Source of the DNA: an uncultured Pelagibacteraceae bacterium
GTDB lineage: Bacteria; Pseudomonadota; Alphaproteobacteria; Pelagibacterales; AG-422-B15
DNA: 64,000 bases
NCBI GenBank assembly: GCA_902524285.1
Contig: CABZCR010000001.1
Coordinates: forward strand, 17,774 to 81,773
Direction: 5' to 3'
Positions within the stretch are counted from its first letter, which is position 1, and every line of letters begins with the position of its first letter. The position numbers and the translations under genes are program-made. Under the pieces are notes generated by a model that saw only the letters and a program-made list of their open reading frames with translations, was not told where the DNA came from and searched no databases. Positions 53,201 through 62,200 of the stretch are shown here, piece after piece.

Positions 53201-54727
53201 GATATTTATTCAATAGAAGATCTTGCTCAACTTATTTATGACTTAAAACAGGCAAACCCAGATGCTAGAGTTTGTGTAAAGCTTGTAGCATCATCTGGAA
53301 TTGGAACAATAGCGGCAGGTGTTGCGAAGGCTAAAGCTGACGTCATTTTAATTTCAGGACATAATGGTGGAACTGGAGCAAGTCCTCAAACAAGTATTAA
53401 ATACGCGGGTATCCCTTGGGAAATGGGCTTAACAGAAGTGAATCAAGTTTTGACACTTAACGGCTTAAGGCAAAACGTTGTGCTTAGAACTGATGGAGGT
53501 ATCAAAACAGGTCGTGACGTTGTAATTGCTGCAATCATGGGCGCCGAGGAGTTTGGGGTTGGCACAACTTCACTCGTTGCGATGGGCTGTATAATGGTAA
53601 GGCAATGTCACTCAAACACATGTCCAGTTGGAGTTTGTACTCAAGATGAGGACTTAAGAGCGAGATTTTCAGGCAGCCCTGAAAAAGTGGTTAATCTTTT
53701 TAGCTATATAGCTGAAGAGGTAAGAGAAATCTTAGCAAAACTTGGATTCAAAAGCCTAAACGAAATCATTGGAAGAACTGACCTGTTGTATCAAATATCA
53801 AGGGGATCAACTCATTTAGATGACTTAGACCTTAATTCATTGCTTATTCAAGCGGAAAAAGATCCAAACGTAGAATACTTTAACCACTCTATTATCAATG
53901 ATGTTGGTTCAACACTTGACCAAAAAATTATTGAGGATGCATCTAAATTTTTACAAACTGGTCAAAAAACTGAACTAAACTACCCCATTAGAAACACTGA
54001 TAGAGCTGTTGGCACAAGATTATCTTCGACTATATACAGGACTTTCAAAGACAAACAAGTTAATAAAGAGCATCTAACAATTAATCTGACTGGATCAGCG
54101 GGTCAGTCGCTAGGAGCTTTTGCTATTAAGGGTCTAAAAATAAATCTTTATGGGGATTCAAATGATTATGTTGGTAAAGGTCTATCTGGTGCAACTATTT
54201 CAATTCGACCTCATAAGAATAGTAATTTAGTTACAAATGAAAATACAATAATCGGAAATACAGTTTTGTACGGTGCTACTTCAGGAGAATTATATGCCGC
54301 TGGGCAAGCAGGTGAGCGATTTGCCGTTAGGAATTCAGGGGCGATTACAGTTGTAGAAGGATGTGGCTCAAACGGCTGTGAGTACATGACTGGCGGCACT
54401 GTTATTGTGCTTGGAAAAACTGGAGATAATTTCGGAGCGGGAATGACAGGAGGCATGGCTTTTATTTATGATGAGGATAAAAAATTTAATCAGAGAGTTA
54501 ACGCTGAAACTCTTATTTTTGATACTATAGCATCTGATTATTGGACAAATGAACTTAACCAAATTATTCTTTCACATTACCAAAATACGGGAAGTCTTCA
54601 TGCGAAAAGTATATTAGACAACTGGGAAACTGAAATACACAAATTTATACACGTATGTCCAAAAGAGATAGTAAGCATTCTTCCTCAGCCATTAGGATTC
54701 AAAGATCAGTTGAAGAAAGTCAACTAG
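50207..54727 (+). CDS. gltB: Glutamate synthase (NADPH) large subunit
   Basis: 1506 residues, full length. Class II amidotransferase Cys in '[11 protein letters not shown]' after a roughly 30-residue propeptide, central and FMN domains ('[20 protein letters not shown]', '[20 protein letters not shown]'), the Cys cluster '[11 protein letters not shown]' for the iron-sulfur centre, and the C-terminal Gly-rich beta-helix ('[16 protein letters not shown]', '[10 protein letters not shown]'). Makes glutamate from glutamine and 2-oxoglutarate; it recovers nitrogen released by the amine cluster (inference). Confidence 0.97.
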   Translation: [1506 protein letters not shown]

Positions 54728-55830
54728 ATAAAAGTAATAAACTTAAAAAATTAATAGAGCAGCATGGTTTTGATACTTTTGGTATTGTAGATATAAACCC
54801 GAACTTGGATTTTAAAAAAGAACTAGATGAGTTCTTGGAAAAAAATCATCACGGCGAAATGGTATGGATGGAGGAAAAATCCAATTATAGGTCAAATCCA
54901 AACATTTTGTGGGATGAAGCTCAGTCAATAATTGTTCTTGGAATCAACTATCACTTTGAATGTAATTCGCTTGAGTTATTGTCTGAAAAAAATAAGGGTA
55001 TAATTTCTGTTTACTCAAGGAATTCTGATTATCATAAAATAATTAAAAAAAAATTGAAAAGTCTTTCATTTAAAATTTCAAAGTTGCTTAATTGTAGTTT
55101 TAAATACTTTGTGGATACAGCTCCTGTTATGGAAAAGCCTATTTCTATGAAAGGCGGCATTGGTTGGCAAGGTAAGCATACAAATCTAGTTTCAAAAGAC
55201 TTTGGATCATGGTTATTTCTTTCATCAATTTTTGTTGATAAAAAAATAAATAATACTCATCCAGAAATTGATCATTGTGGTTCATGTACAAACTGTATTG
55301 ATATATGCCCAACTAGTGCAATTGTTGAGCCTTACAAATTAGATGCTACTAAATGTATTTCATATCTGACAATAGAACATAAAGGAATTATAGATAAAAA
55401 TATGAGAAAACTAATTGGAAATAGAATTTATGGCTGTGATGATTGTTTAGCTGTTTGTCCCTGGAATAAATTTGCAAAAAAATCTAAAGAAATTGGTTTT
55501 TATCCAAGAGATGATCTTATCAAGCCTGATTTAGGTGATTTTTTAAGTTTAACAGATGAAGGTTTCAGAAAAAAGTTTTCTAAATCCAGTATTAAAAGGA
55601 TTGGCAGAGATAGATTTTTAAGAAATGTATTGATCGCAGTTGGAAATAGTAAAGAAAAAAAATACAAGAAAGATATTGAGGCACTTTTAGAAGATGAATC
55701 TTCTACTGTAAGAGCAATGGCTGTTTGGTCATTAAAGCAAGTGATTGATAGTAATCATATTGAAAACTATAAAAAAAAATATTTCGCTCTTGAAAAAAAT
55801 AAAAATGTCCAAAAAGAATGGTTAAATTAA
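54655..55830 (+). CDS. queG: Epoxyqueuosine reductase
   Basis: 391 residues. 'MEKPISMKGGIGWQGKHTNL' (cobalamin/substrate region), ferredoxin-like 'CGSCTNCIDICPTSAI' and 'YGCDDCLAVCPWNKF' [4Fe-4S] clusters, and HEAT-like C-terminal repeats ('EALLEDESSTVRAMAVWSL'). Last step of queuosine synthesis in tRNA. The only visible start (ATG 54655) overlaps gltB by 73 nt; no other ATG/GTG/TTG occurs before the conserved region. Confidence 0.92.
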   Translation: MSKRDSKHSSSAIRIQRSVEESQLDKSNKLKKLIEQHGFDTFGIVDINPNLDFKKELDEFLEKNHHGEMVWMEEKSNYRSNPNILWDEAQSIIVLGINYHFECNSLELLSEKNKGIISVYSRNSDYHKIIKKKLKSLSFKISKLLNCSFKYFVDTAPVMEKPISMKGGIGWQGKHTNLVSKDFGSWLFLSSIFVDKKINNTHPEIDHCGSCTNCIDICPTSAIVEPYKLDATKCISYLTIEHKGIIDKNMRKLIGNRIYGCDDCLAVCPWNKFAKKSKEIGFYPRDDLIKPDLGDFLSLTDEGFRKKFSKSSIKRIGRDRFLRNVLIAVGNSKEKKYKKDIEALLEDESSTVRAMAVWSLKQVIDSNHIENYKKKYFALEKNKNVQKEWLN

Positions 55831-55834
55831 ACTT

Positions 55835-56683
55835 ATGATTTTTATATTTGGTTATGGATATACAGCCAAACATCTTGCAAGCAAGGTAAGTGATAAAGAA
55901 ATTTTTGCCACTTCTCGAAGTCTAAATACTAAACAAATTAATCAAAAAAACATTCGAATCATTGACCCTTCGAAGACCCCAAATATTCTCGAAAAATATA
56001 AAAATGAAATAACTCATTTAGTTATATCTGTGCCACCAGATCAAAGTGGTGATATTTTTTTAGAAAATATAAAATTTAATTTACATGAATTAATTAATCT
56101 TAAATGGATTGGCTACCTATCTGCTACAAGTGTTTATGGCGATCATGACGGTCAATTTGTGAGTGAAACCTCAAGATTACTTACTAAGTCTAAAAGAGGA
56201 ATTAGCCGCCAGCTTGCAGAGGATCAGTGGAGTCAGTTGTCTAGAAAATATAATCTACCCTTACATATTTTTAGAATTGCTGGCATATATGGACCAGAAA
56301 GAAATATTCTTGGGAGAATTCAATCTCGAAATTTCATAAGAATAATAAAAAAGGGACATTTTTTTTCAAGAATATACATCAATGATTTAACAAATATTAT
56401 TTTAGCTTCAATGAATAAACCGAATCCTATTTCTATATACAATATTGCTGACGACTGTCCGTCGACTCTTGATGATGTGATTGACTATATTTCAAAAAAG
56501 ATTTCAATTATCATACCCAATGAAGTTCTCTATGAAACGTTAAGTAAAAAAGAACAAATAGAAAGTTTTTTTTCTGAAAATAAAAAAGTGAGCAACAGGC
56601 TTATCAAAGAAGAACTTGGTATTATTCTAGAATACCCCTCATATAAAGAAGGTTATAATCAAATCATTAATTTAAATAATTAA
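55835..56683 (+). CDS. NAD(P)-dependent SDR/epimerase-like protein (YeeZ-like)
   Basis: 282 residues. 'IFIFGYGYTAKHLASKV' nucleotide-binding start, 'GYLSATSVYGDHDGQFVSE' and 'IFRIAGIYGPERN' mark the extended/atypical SDR family near E. coli YeeZ. Cofactor-binding but substrate unknown. 4 nt after queG; it overlaps the convergent EamA gene by 4 nt. Confidence 0.82.
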   Translation: MIFIFGYGYTAKHLASKVSDKEIFATSRSLNTKQINQKNIRIIDPSKTPNILEKYKNEITHLVISVPPDQSGDIFLENIKFNLHELINLKWIGYLSATSVYGDHDGQFVSETSRLLTKSKRGISRQLAEDQWSQLSRKYNLPLHIFRIAGIYGPERNILGRIQSRNFIRIIKKGHFFSRIYINDLTNIILASMNKPNPISIYNIADDCPSTLDDVIDYISKKISIIIPNEVLYETLSKKEQIESFFSENKKVSNRLIKEELGIILEYPSYKEGYNQIINLNN

Positions 56684-57570
56684 ATTCCTGTATTCGACTC
56701 AACTTGTAGTCTACTAATTGCGATCCCAATTACTACAAGTATAACACCAATTAATAATGAAAATTTCAGTGGTTCATTCATTAATGCCCAGCCATAAAAT
56801 ATTCCAAATACAGGAATTAAATATGCCACCTGCATCATGAAAGTAGTTCCCGCAGTTCTAATCAATATTTGTCTCAGACTAAATGCTAGGCCAGTCGGAA
56901 TTATGCCTAAATAAAATAATGCAGAAATCGCTGTAAGATTCATTTCATAATTTATTGGTTCAGCAAATAATAGCATCAATGGAATAAGCCATATGCTTCC
57001 CCATGCGAGCGTATTCATCGTAACCATATCGGAAGGCAAGTTTGAAACTTTTCGAATAATTAAATTTGATACCACATATGAACAACCTGCTAAATAAATC
57101 GCTAGAGCGCCGATAAAACTTGACATATCAGTTACAAAAACTTGCACGCCAACCGCGAACACAACTCCAGAAAAACCAATTATAGTTCCTATCATTTTTC
57201 TAAGGTTTAATTTTTCATCATCTGTAAAATAATGTGCCAATATCAATGCAAGAAAAGGGTTGGCTGACATTATAATCACACCTATGTTGCTAGGCAGAGT
57301 TAATAACCCGTAAGGGATCAAAGTGAAAGGGATCGCGGCGTTAAATAATCCAATGATTGCGTAAGTAAAAGTATTTTCTCTAAAAAGCTGAAGGTTTCCT
57401 GCTCTATATAGAACTGCTAAAAGAAGAAAAATCGCCCCAATAAATGTTCTAAAAAACCCTATTTCAATTGGATTAAACATAAAGTTGCAAAACTTTATTG
57501 CTACAAAAGAGGCTCCCCAAACAGCACCAAGAAATACCAAAAGTGAATAATTATTAAGAGTTGAATTCAT
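56680..57570 (-). CDS. EamA/DMT-family transporter
   Basis: 296 residues, ten hydrophobic helices in two EamA repeats ('GAVWGASFVAIKFCNFMFNPIEIGFFRTFIGAIFLL', 'YLIPVFGIFYGWALMNEPL'). Second DMT protein in the window, not a close copy of the one at 17612. Overlaps the hydrolase gene by one base. Substrate unknown. Confidence 0.85.
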   Translation of the reverse strand: MNSTLNNYSLLVFLGAVWGASFVAIKFCNFMFNPIEIGFFRTFIGAIFLLLAVLYRAGNLQLFRENTFTYAIIGLFNAAIPFTLIPYGLLTLPSNIGVIIMSANPFLALILAHYFTDDEKLNLRKMIGTIIGFSGVVFAVGVQVFVTDMSSFIGALAIYLAGCSYVVSNLIIRKVSNLPSDMVTMNTLAWGSIWLIPLMLLFAEPINYEMNLTAISALFYLGIIPTGLAFSLRQILIRTAGTTFMMQVAYLIPVFGIFYGWALMNEPLKFSLLIGVILVVIGIAISRLQVESNTGI

Positions 57571-58316
57571 TACAATAATTCTTCGATATTTTTGTATAAA
57601 GTATTTAGATCAGTTTCTCTTGAAAGACTATGATCTCCATCTTCAATGACTGTCAGTTTTTTATTTTTACTTTCCAACAATTCAATAATTTTCTCAGAGG
57701 TTGTAAAACTTACTACCTGATCTTTCCTTCCATGAAGAAGCCTTACAGGACAAAAGATATTTATTGGCTTTGTTAAGAGCATATTTTTTTTTCCATCTTC
57801 AAGAAATTTATAAGTTATGGTGTAATCTTCAGCGTACTTATCCCAATTAATTATAATTTTACCTTCAGACTTAATTTGTTTTTTTTGTTCAACACTTAGC
57901 CTATTCCATTCACCTACAACAAAATCTGGTGCTGATGCTATGCCTACTAGACCATGCACATAATTTGATTTTTGCTTAGATACGATCAAGGAAATCCATC
58001 CACCCATACTCGAACCGATGATAATATTTTTATTTGATTTAAATTTTTCAAATATTTCACTCGCTTCTACTGACCACTTACTAATTCCGCCATCTTCAAA
58101 TCTACCCTTTGACAGGCCATGACCAGAATAGTCAAATCTCAAAAAATTCAATTTATTTTCAATGCACCATTTACTCAAAGCAGTTGCCTTAGTTCCATCC
58201 ATGCTTGAGCTGTACCCTCCAAAGAAGAAAATTGTTGTTTGAGATTTTAGATCATCTTTTGAATAAGCGATTTGTTCATCAAAAGAAGAATTGATGTAAT
58301 TAATTTTATTTTGCAT
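57570..58316 (-). CDS. Alpha/beta hydrolase
   Basis: 248 residues. Nucleophile elbow 'IIGSSMGGWISL' (Ser), Asp in 'LLHGRKDQVV', His in 'IEDGDHSLS'; the 'FFFGGYSSSMDGTKA' and 'RFDYSGHGLSKGRF' segments are typical of palmitoyl-thioesterase ABHD10-like proteins common in alphaproteobacteria. Cytoplasmic, substrate unknown. Confidence 0.85.
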   Translation of the reverse strand: MQNKINYINSSFDEQIAYSKDDLKSQTTIFFFGGYSSSMDGTKATALSKWCIENKLNFLRFDYSGHGLSKGRFEDGGISKWSVEASEIFEKFKSNKNIIIGSSMGGWISLIVSKQKSNYVHGLVGIASAPDFVVGEWNRLSVEQKKQIKSEGKIIINWDKYAEDYTITYKFLEDGKKNMLLTKPINIFCPVRLLHGRKDQVVSFTTSEKIIELLESKNKKLTVIEDGDHSLSRETDLNTLYKNIEELL

Positions 58317-58356
58317 AATGATTTACTATTAATCATTTAACTATTAGAAATACTAT

Positions 58357-59496
58357 ATGCAATCAAAAATTTGCGTATTACAAGTAATACCTAATCTTGA
58401 TGTAAGTGGTGCTTCTCAAGGATGTGTTGATGTTGCAAATTTTTTATCAGAGAAGAACTATAATTCTTATATTCTAACTCATTCAGGGCCCAAAACATCA
58501 GAAGTAAAAGACTATAATGAAAAAGTTTTTTATGCTTCTGTTAACTCTAAAAATCCAATCAAAATCTTTTTTAATATAATTAAAATTATAAAACTAATCA
58601 AAAAACTAAATATTACAATTGTTCACGCTCGAAGTAGAGCACCTGCATGGAGCTCATACTTTGCATGCGTTGTAACTGGCACAAAATTTATTACTACATT
58701 TCATGGTACATACAACTTTAGTAACCCACTAAAAAAATACTATAACTCCATTATGTTAAAAACAAATGGAACAATAGCAATTTCAGAGTTTATTAATGAT
58801 CATATATATAATTGTTACCCAACTAAAAATTATAATATTAGAACTATTGCTAGAGGCATAGACTTCAATTTTTATGATCCAAATAACGTTAAAGCTCAGC
58901 AGGTAGAATTAATTATAAAAGAATTCAATATTGATTATGATGCAATTAAGATCCTTCTTGCCGGAAGAATAACGGGGTGGAAGGGACATAAACTTCTTCT
59001 TCAAGCAATTTCTACTATTATTAAAAAAACAAATCATAAATTCGAGATAATTTTTGTTGGTCCTGATGAAAATTATAAACTAAAGAATTCACTAAAAAAT
59101 TTTGCAAATGAACACAACCTTTCAAAATCTCTGCATTTTGTGGGCTCAAGAACTGATCTGAATAATTTTTATAGTTTGGCTGATTTAGTAATTTCTGCGT
59201 CAACTGATCCAGAAGCTTTTGGTAGAATTTCTGTTGAGGCCCAAGCAATGGGTAAATTTGTAATAGCGTCAAATCATGGAGGGTCAGTCGAGACAGTGAA
59301 TGACGGTGAAACAGGCTACCTATTTGAAAATAATAACGCTGAGGATCTATGCAAAAAAATTATTGATGCAATTTCTAATGAAAAATATAAATCAGAAAAG
59401 ACTTCAGAAGCATGCATTGCACATGTTAGAGAAAAATATTCAAAAATTAGAATGTGTGAGGAAACAGTAAATTTTTACAAAGAAGTTATAAATTAA
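58357..59496 (+). CDS. GT4-family glycosyltransferase
   Basis: 379 residues, GT-B fold. 'VSGASQGCVDVANFLSEK' acceptor-side N-terminus; donor-side 'AGRITGWKGHKLLL' and 'STDPEAFGRISVEAQAMGKFVIASNHGGSVETV' with the E-x7-E motif. Probably adds a sugar to LPS or another envelope glycan, next to a heptosyltransferase-like gene. Confidence 0.88.
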   Translation: MQSKICVLQVIPNLDVSGASQGCVDVANFLSEKNYNSYILTHSGPKTSEVKDYNEKVFYASVNSKNPIKIFFNIIKIIKLIKKLNITIVHARSRAPAWSSYFACVVTGTKFITTFHGTYNFSNPLKKYYNSIMLKTNGTIAISEFINDHIYNCYPTKNYNIRTIARGIDFNFYDPNNVKAQQVELIIKEFNIDYDAIKILLAGRITGWKGHKLLLQAISTIIKKTNHKFEIIFVGPDENYKLKNSLKNFANEHNLSKSLHFVGSRTDLNNFYSLADLVISASTDPEAFGRISVEAQAMGKFVIASNHGGSVETVNDGETGYLFENNNAEDLCKKIIDAISNEKYKSEKTSEACIAHVREKYSKIRMCEETVNFYKEVIN

Positions 59497-60420
59497 ATGG
59501 TTAAAAATATTTTGGTAATTAAGCATGGTTCTTTTGGAGATATTATTCAAATAAATGGATGTTTAAAAGATATTCGAGAGCATTACTCAAAATATAAAAT
59601 ATATATCTTAACTACACCGGCATTTAATAATTATTTTGGTAAGTGCCCTTTTATTGATGAAGTAATTTTAGATAAGAGGAAGTCTCGATGGAATTTAATC
59701 TACCTATATCAATTGAAGAAATTTTTTAGCAAATATAAATTTGAAAGAATTTTTGATTTACAAAATTCCCATCGAACTGAATTTTATCGAAAGTACCTAT
59801 CTTCTTCTGAATGGATCTCCTCAAGGACAATGTTAAGATTTAATGAAACAAAAGAAGAATTTGATAAAAAAAGTATTTTAGAAAGATTTAAATTACAATT
59901 ATCAAGATCAAAAATAGATACGCAGTATGCGGAAAAACCCCAAGTTTCTTGGATGATAGATGATGATTTTCATATTTCTTCTGAAATTAAAAAAAATTAC
60001 ATAGTTTTATTTCCTTTTTGTTCTCCAAAACATCATCAAAAGATCTGGCCTTATTATGAAGAGCTCATTTCAAAGCTTAAATCAAAGTTATTTGAAATGG
60101 ATATTGTTATTGCTCCAGGACCAGGAGAAATAAATGCAGCAAGAAAATATAATGTAAAGTTATGTTTACATAACAATCAGCCAACAAATTTTTTTCAATT
60201 AGCGAAATTGCTTATTGGTGCAAAATATGTAATTTCAAATGATACAGGACCTGCACACTTAGCTGCTCACTTAGGATGCAGAGGTTTAGCATTATTTGGT
60301 GGCCACACTACACCAGACAAAGTAAGTATTGAAACAGGCAGTTTTTTATCAATTTCTTCAAAAAATATAAGAAATATTAGTATGGAAGAAGTCTTCGATA
60401 AAATAGATTCTCATTTATAG
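59497..60420 (+). CDS. GT9-family glycosyltransferase (heptosyltransferase-like)
   Basis: 307 residues. 'ILVIKHGSFGDIIQINGCLKDIREHY' and 'VISNDTGPAHLAAHLGCRGLALFGGHTTPDK' are the N- and C-terminal signatures of ADP-heptose:LPS heptosyltransferases. Starts immediately after the GT4 gene, so both probably act in LPS core assembly in the cytoplasm. Confidence 0.88.
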   Translation: MVKNILVIKHGSFGDIIQINGCLKDIREHYSKYKIYILTTPAFNNYFGKCPFIDEVILDKRKSRWNLIYLYQLKKFFSKYKFERIFDLQNSHRTEFYRKYLSSSEWISSRTMLRFNETKEEFDKKSILERFKLQLSRSKIDTQYAEKPQVSWMIDDDFHISSEIKKNYIVLFPFCSPKHHQKIWPYYEELISKLKSKLFEMDIVIAPGPGEINAARKYNVKLCLHNNQPTNFFQLAKLLIGAKYVISNDTGPAHLAAHLGCRGLALFGGHTTPDKVSIETGSFLSISSKNIRNISMEEVFDKIDSHL

Positions 60421-60428
60421 ATAGATGA

Positions 60429-60434
60429 TATAAT
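60429..60434 (+). promoter_or_regulatory. -10 element TATAAT before thrS
   Basis: TATAAT ending 11 nt before the thrS ATG; no clear -35. Expected transcript leader is only a few nucleotides. Confidence 0.45.
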
Positions 60435-60445
60435 ACTTAAGCCTT

Positions 60446-62185
60446 ATGAGTAACGACGAACCATTTATAAATACTTTAAGACATGATACTGCCCATGTTT
60501 TAGCTATGGCTGTGCAGGAGTTGTTTCCTGATACGCAAGTTACGATTGGTCCAGTAATTGAAAATGGTTTTTATTATGATTTTGATAGAAAAGAGCCGTT
60601 TACTGAAAAAGATCTTGGAACTATTGAAAAGAAAATGAAAGAGATTGTTAATCGTGACGAAAAGACTTCATTCAAAGTAATGAGCAGGGAAGATGCGATT
60701 AAGCTATTTTCTGATAAGGGAGAGAACTATAAGGTAGAGATTATTAAGGACCTACCTGAGAGTGAAGAACTGAAAGTATACTATCACGGTGACTGGTTTG
60801 ATCTTTGCAAGGGGCCTCATCTAGAATCAACAGGTAAAATTGGAAAAGCATTTAAATTGACTAAAGTAGCAGGCGCTTATTGGCGTGGAGATTCAAACAA
60901 CCCTATGCTTCAAAGAATTTATGGAACTGCATGGGAGTCTCAGGAAGAACTAGATAATCATTTAAACATACTTAAAGAAGCTGAAAAAAGAGACCACAGG
61001 AAACTTGGAAGAGATTTAGATTTATTTCATTTTCAAGAGGAAGCTCAAGGTTCAGTTTTCTGGCATAACAATGGTTGGACATTGTTTAGGACACTTATTG
61101 ATTATATGCGTCAGCGACAAGAAGAGGCTGGGTATGAAGAAATTAATACACCAGATATAATGGATAAGTCCTTATGGGTAAAATCAGGGCATCTCGAAAA
61201 ATTTGGTGACAATATGTTTACTACTGAACCAAGAGAAGATCGAGTATATGCTCTCAAGCCAATGAATTGTCCTGGTGGGGTACAAGTTTATAAACAAGGA
61301 CTTAAAAGTTACAGAGATCTTCCCTTGAGAGTTGCTGAGTTTGGAAAAGTTCACAGATATGAGCCGTCGGGTGCTCTTCATGGTTTAATGAGAGTCAGGG
61401 CATTTACACAAGATGATGCACATATATTTTGTACTGAAGACCAAATTACCGAAGAAAGCAAAAAGGTATGCGATCTAGTTTTAAGTATTTATAAAGATTT
61501 CGGATTTGAAAATGTATCAATTAAATTCTCTGACCGTCCTGAAAAAAGAGTTGGCAATGATGATGTATGGGACAAATCTGAGGCTGCTCTTCGTGAGGCA
61601 ATGGAAGCTACGGGATTAGAATATACTTTAAATCCAGGTGAAGGAGCATTTTATGGTCCGAAACTAGAATTTATTCTCAAAGATGCAATTGGAAGAGAAT
61701 GGCAGTGTGGAACGTTGCAAGTTGATCTAAATTTACCTGAAAGACTTGATGCTACTTATGTAGGCGAAGACGGTTTAAAGCACAATCCGGTTATGTTACA
61801 CAGAGCATTATTTGGATCTTTAGAGCGTTTTATTGGAATTTTAATAGAGCATTACGCCGGTAATTTGCCTATTTGGTTGTCACCAGTTCAGGCTGTGGTA
61901 GCGCCGATTACTTCTGACATAAACGAATATGCAGAGAGTGTTTTTTTATCTCTTAAAAATAATGGTATTAGAGTTGAAAAGGACTTAAGAAATGAGAAGA
62001 TAAGCTATAAAATTAGAGAAAACTCTCTAAAAAAAATACCTTATCAATTAATCCTAGGTAAGAATGAAATGGAAGACAATACTGTAACATTGAGGGAGTT
62101 TGGTAATGACAAGCAAGAAAAAATTAAATTTGAAAAATTAAATGATTTTTTTCAAAAAAAATGTATGATGCCGTCGCACCAATAA
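60446..62185 (+). CDS. thrS: Threonyl-tRNA synthetase lacking the TGS domain
   Basis: 579 residues against about 640 in E. coli. The protein begins directly at the N2 editing domain (H13/H17 in 'RHDTAH', C121/H125 in 'CKGPHLE'), so the N-terminal TGS domain of about 60 residues is missing. An in-frame TAA at 60431 excludes an upstream start. Catalytic motifs 'FGDNMF', '[48 protein letters not shown]' with zinc Cys/His and the class II motif 3 ('[11 protein letters not shown]') are intact, as is the C-terminal anticodon domain. Confidence 0.93.
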   Translation: MSNDEPFINTLRHDTAHVLAMAVQELFPDTQVTIGPVIENGFYYDFDRKEPFTEKDLGTIEKKMKEIVNRDEKTSFKVMSREDAIKLFSDKGENYKVEIIKDLPESEELKVYYHGDWFDLCKGPHLESTGKIGKAFKLTKVAGAYWRGDSNNPMLQRIYGTAWESQEELDNHLNILKEAEKRDHRKLGRDLDLFHFQEEAQGSVFWHNNGWTLFRTLIDYMRQRQEEAGYEEINTPDIMDKSLWVKSGHLEKFGDNMFTTEPREDRVYALKPMNCPGGVQVYKQGLKSYRDLPLRVAEFGKVHRYEPSGALHGLMRVRAFTQDDAHIFCTEDQITEESKKVCDLVLSIYKDFGFENVSIKFSDRPEKRVGNDDVWDKSEAALREAMEATGLEYTLNPGEGAFYGPKLEFILKDAIGREWQCGTLQVDLNLPERLDATYVGEDGLKHNPVMLHRALFGSLERFIGILIEHYAGNLPIWLSPVQAVVAPITSDINEYAESVFLSLKNNGIRVEKDLRNEKISYKIRENSLKKIPYQLILGKNEMEDNTVTLREFGNDKQEKIKFEKLNDFFQKKCMMPSHQ

Positions 62186-62187
62186 AC

Positions 62188-62194
62188 AAAGGAG
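62188..62194 (+). promoter_or_regulatory. Shine-Dalgarno of infC defining an ATA start
   Basis: AAAGGAG, six nucleotides before ATA 62201. It is one of the strongest ribosome-binding sites in the window and has no ATG/GTG/TTG at proper distance, so it fixes the non-standard start. Confidence 0.75.
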
Positions 62195-62200
62195 ATTAAA

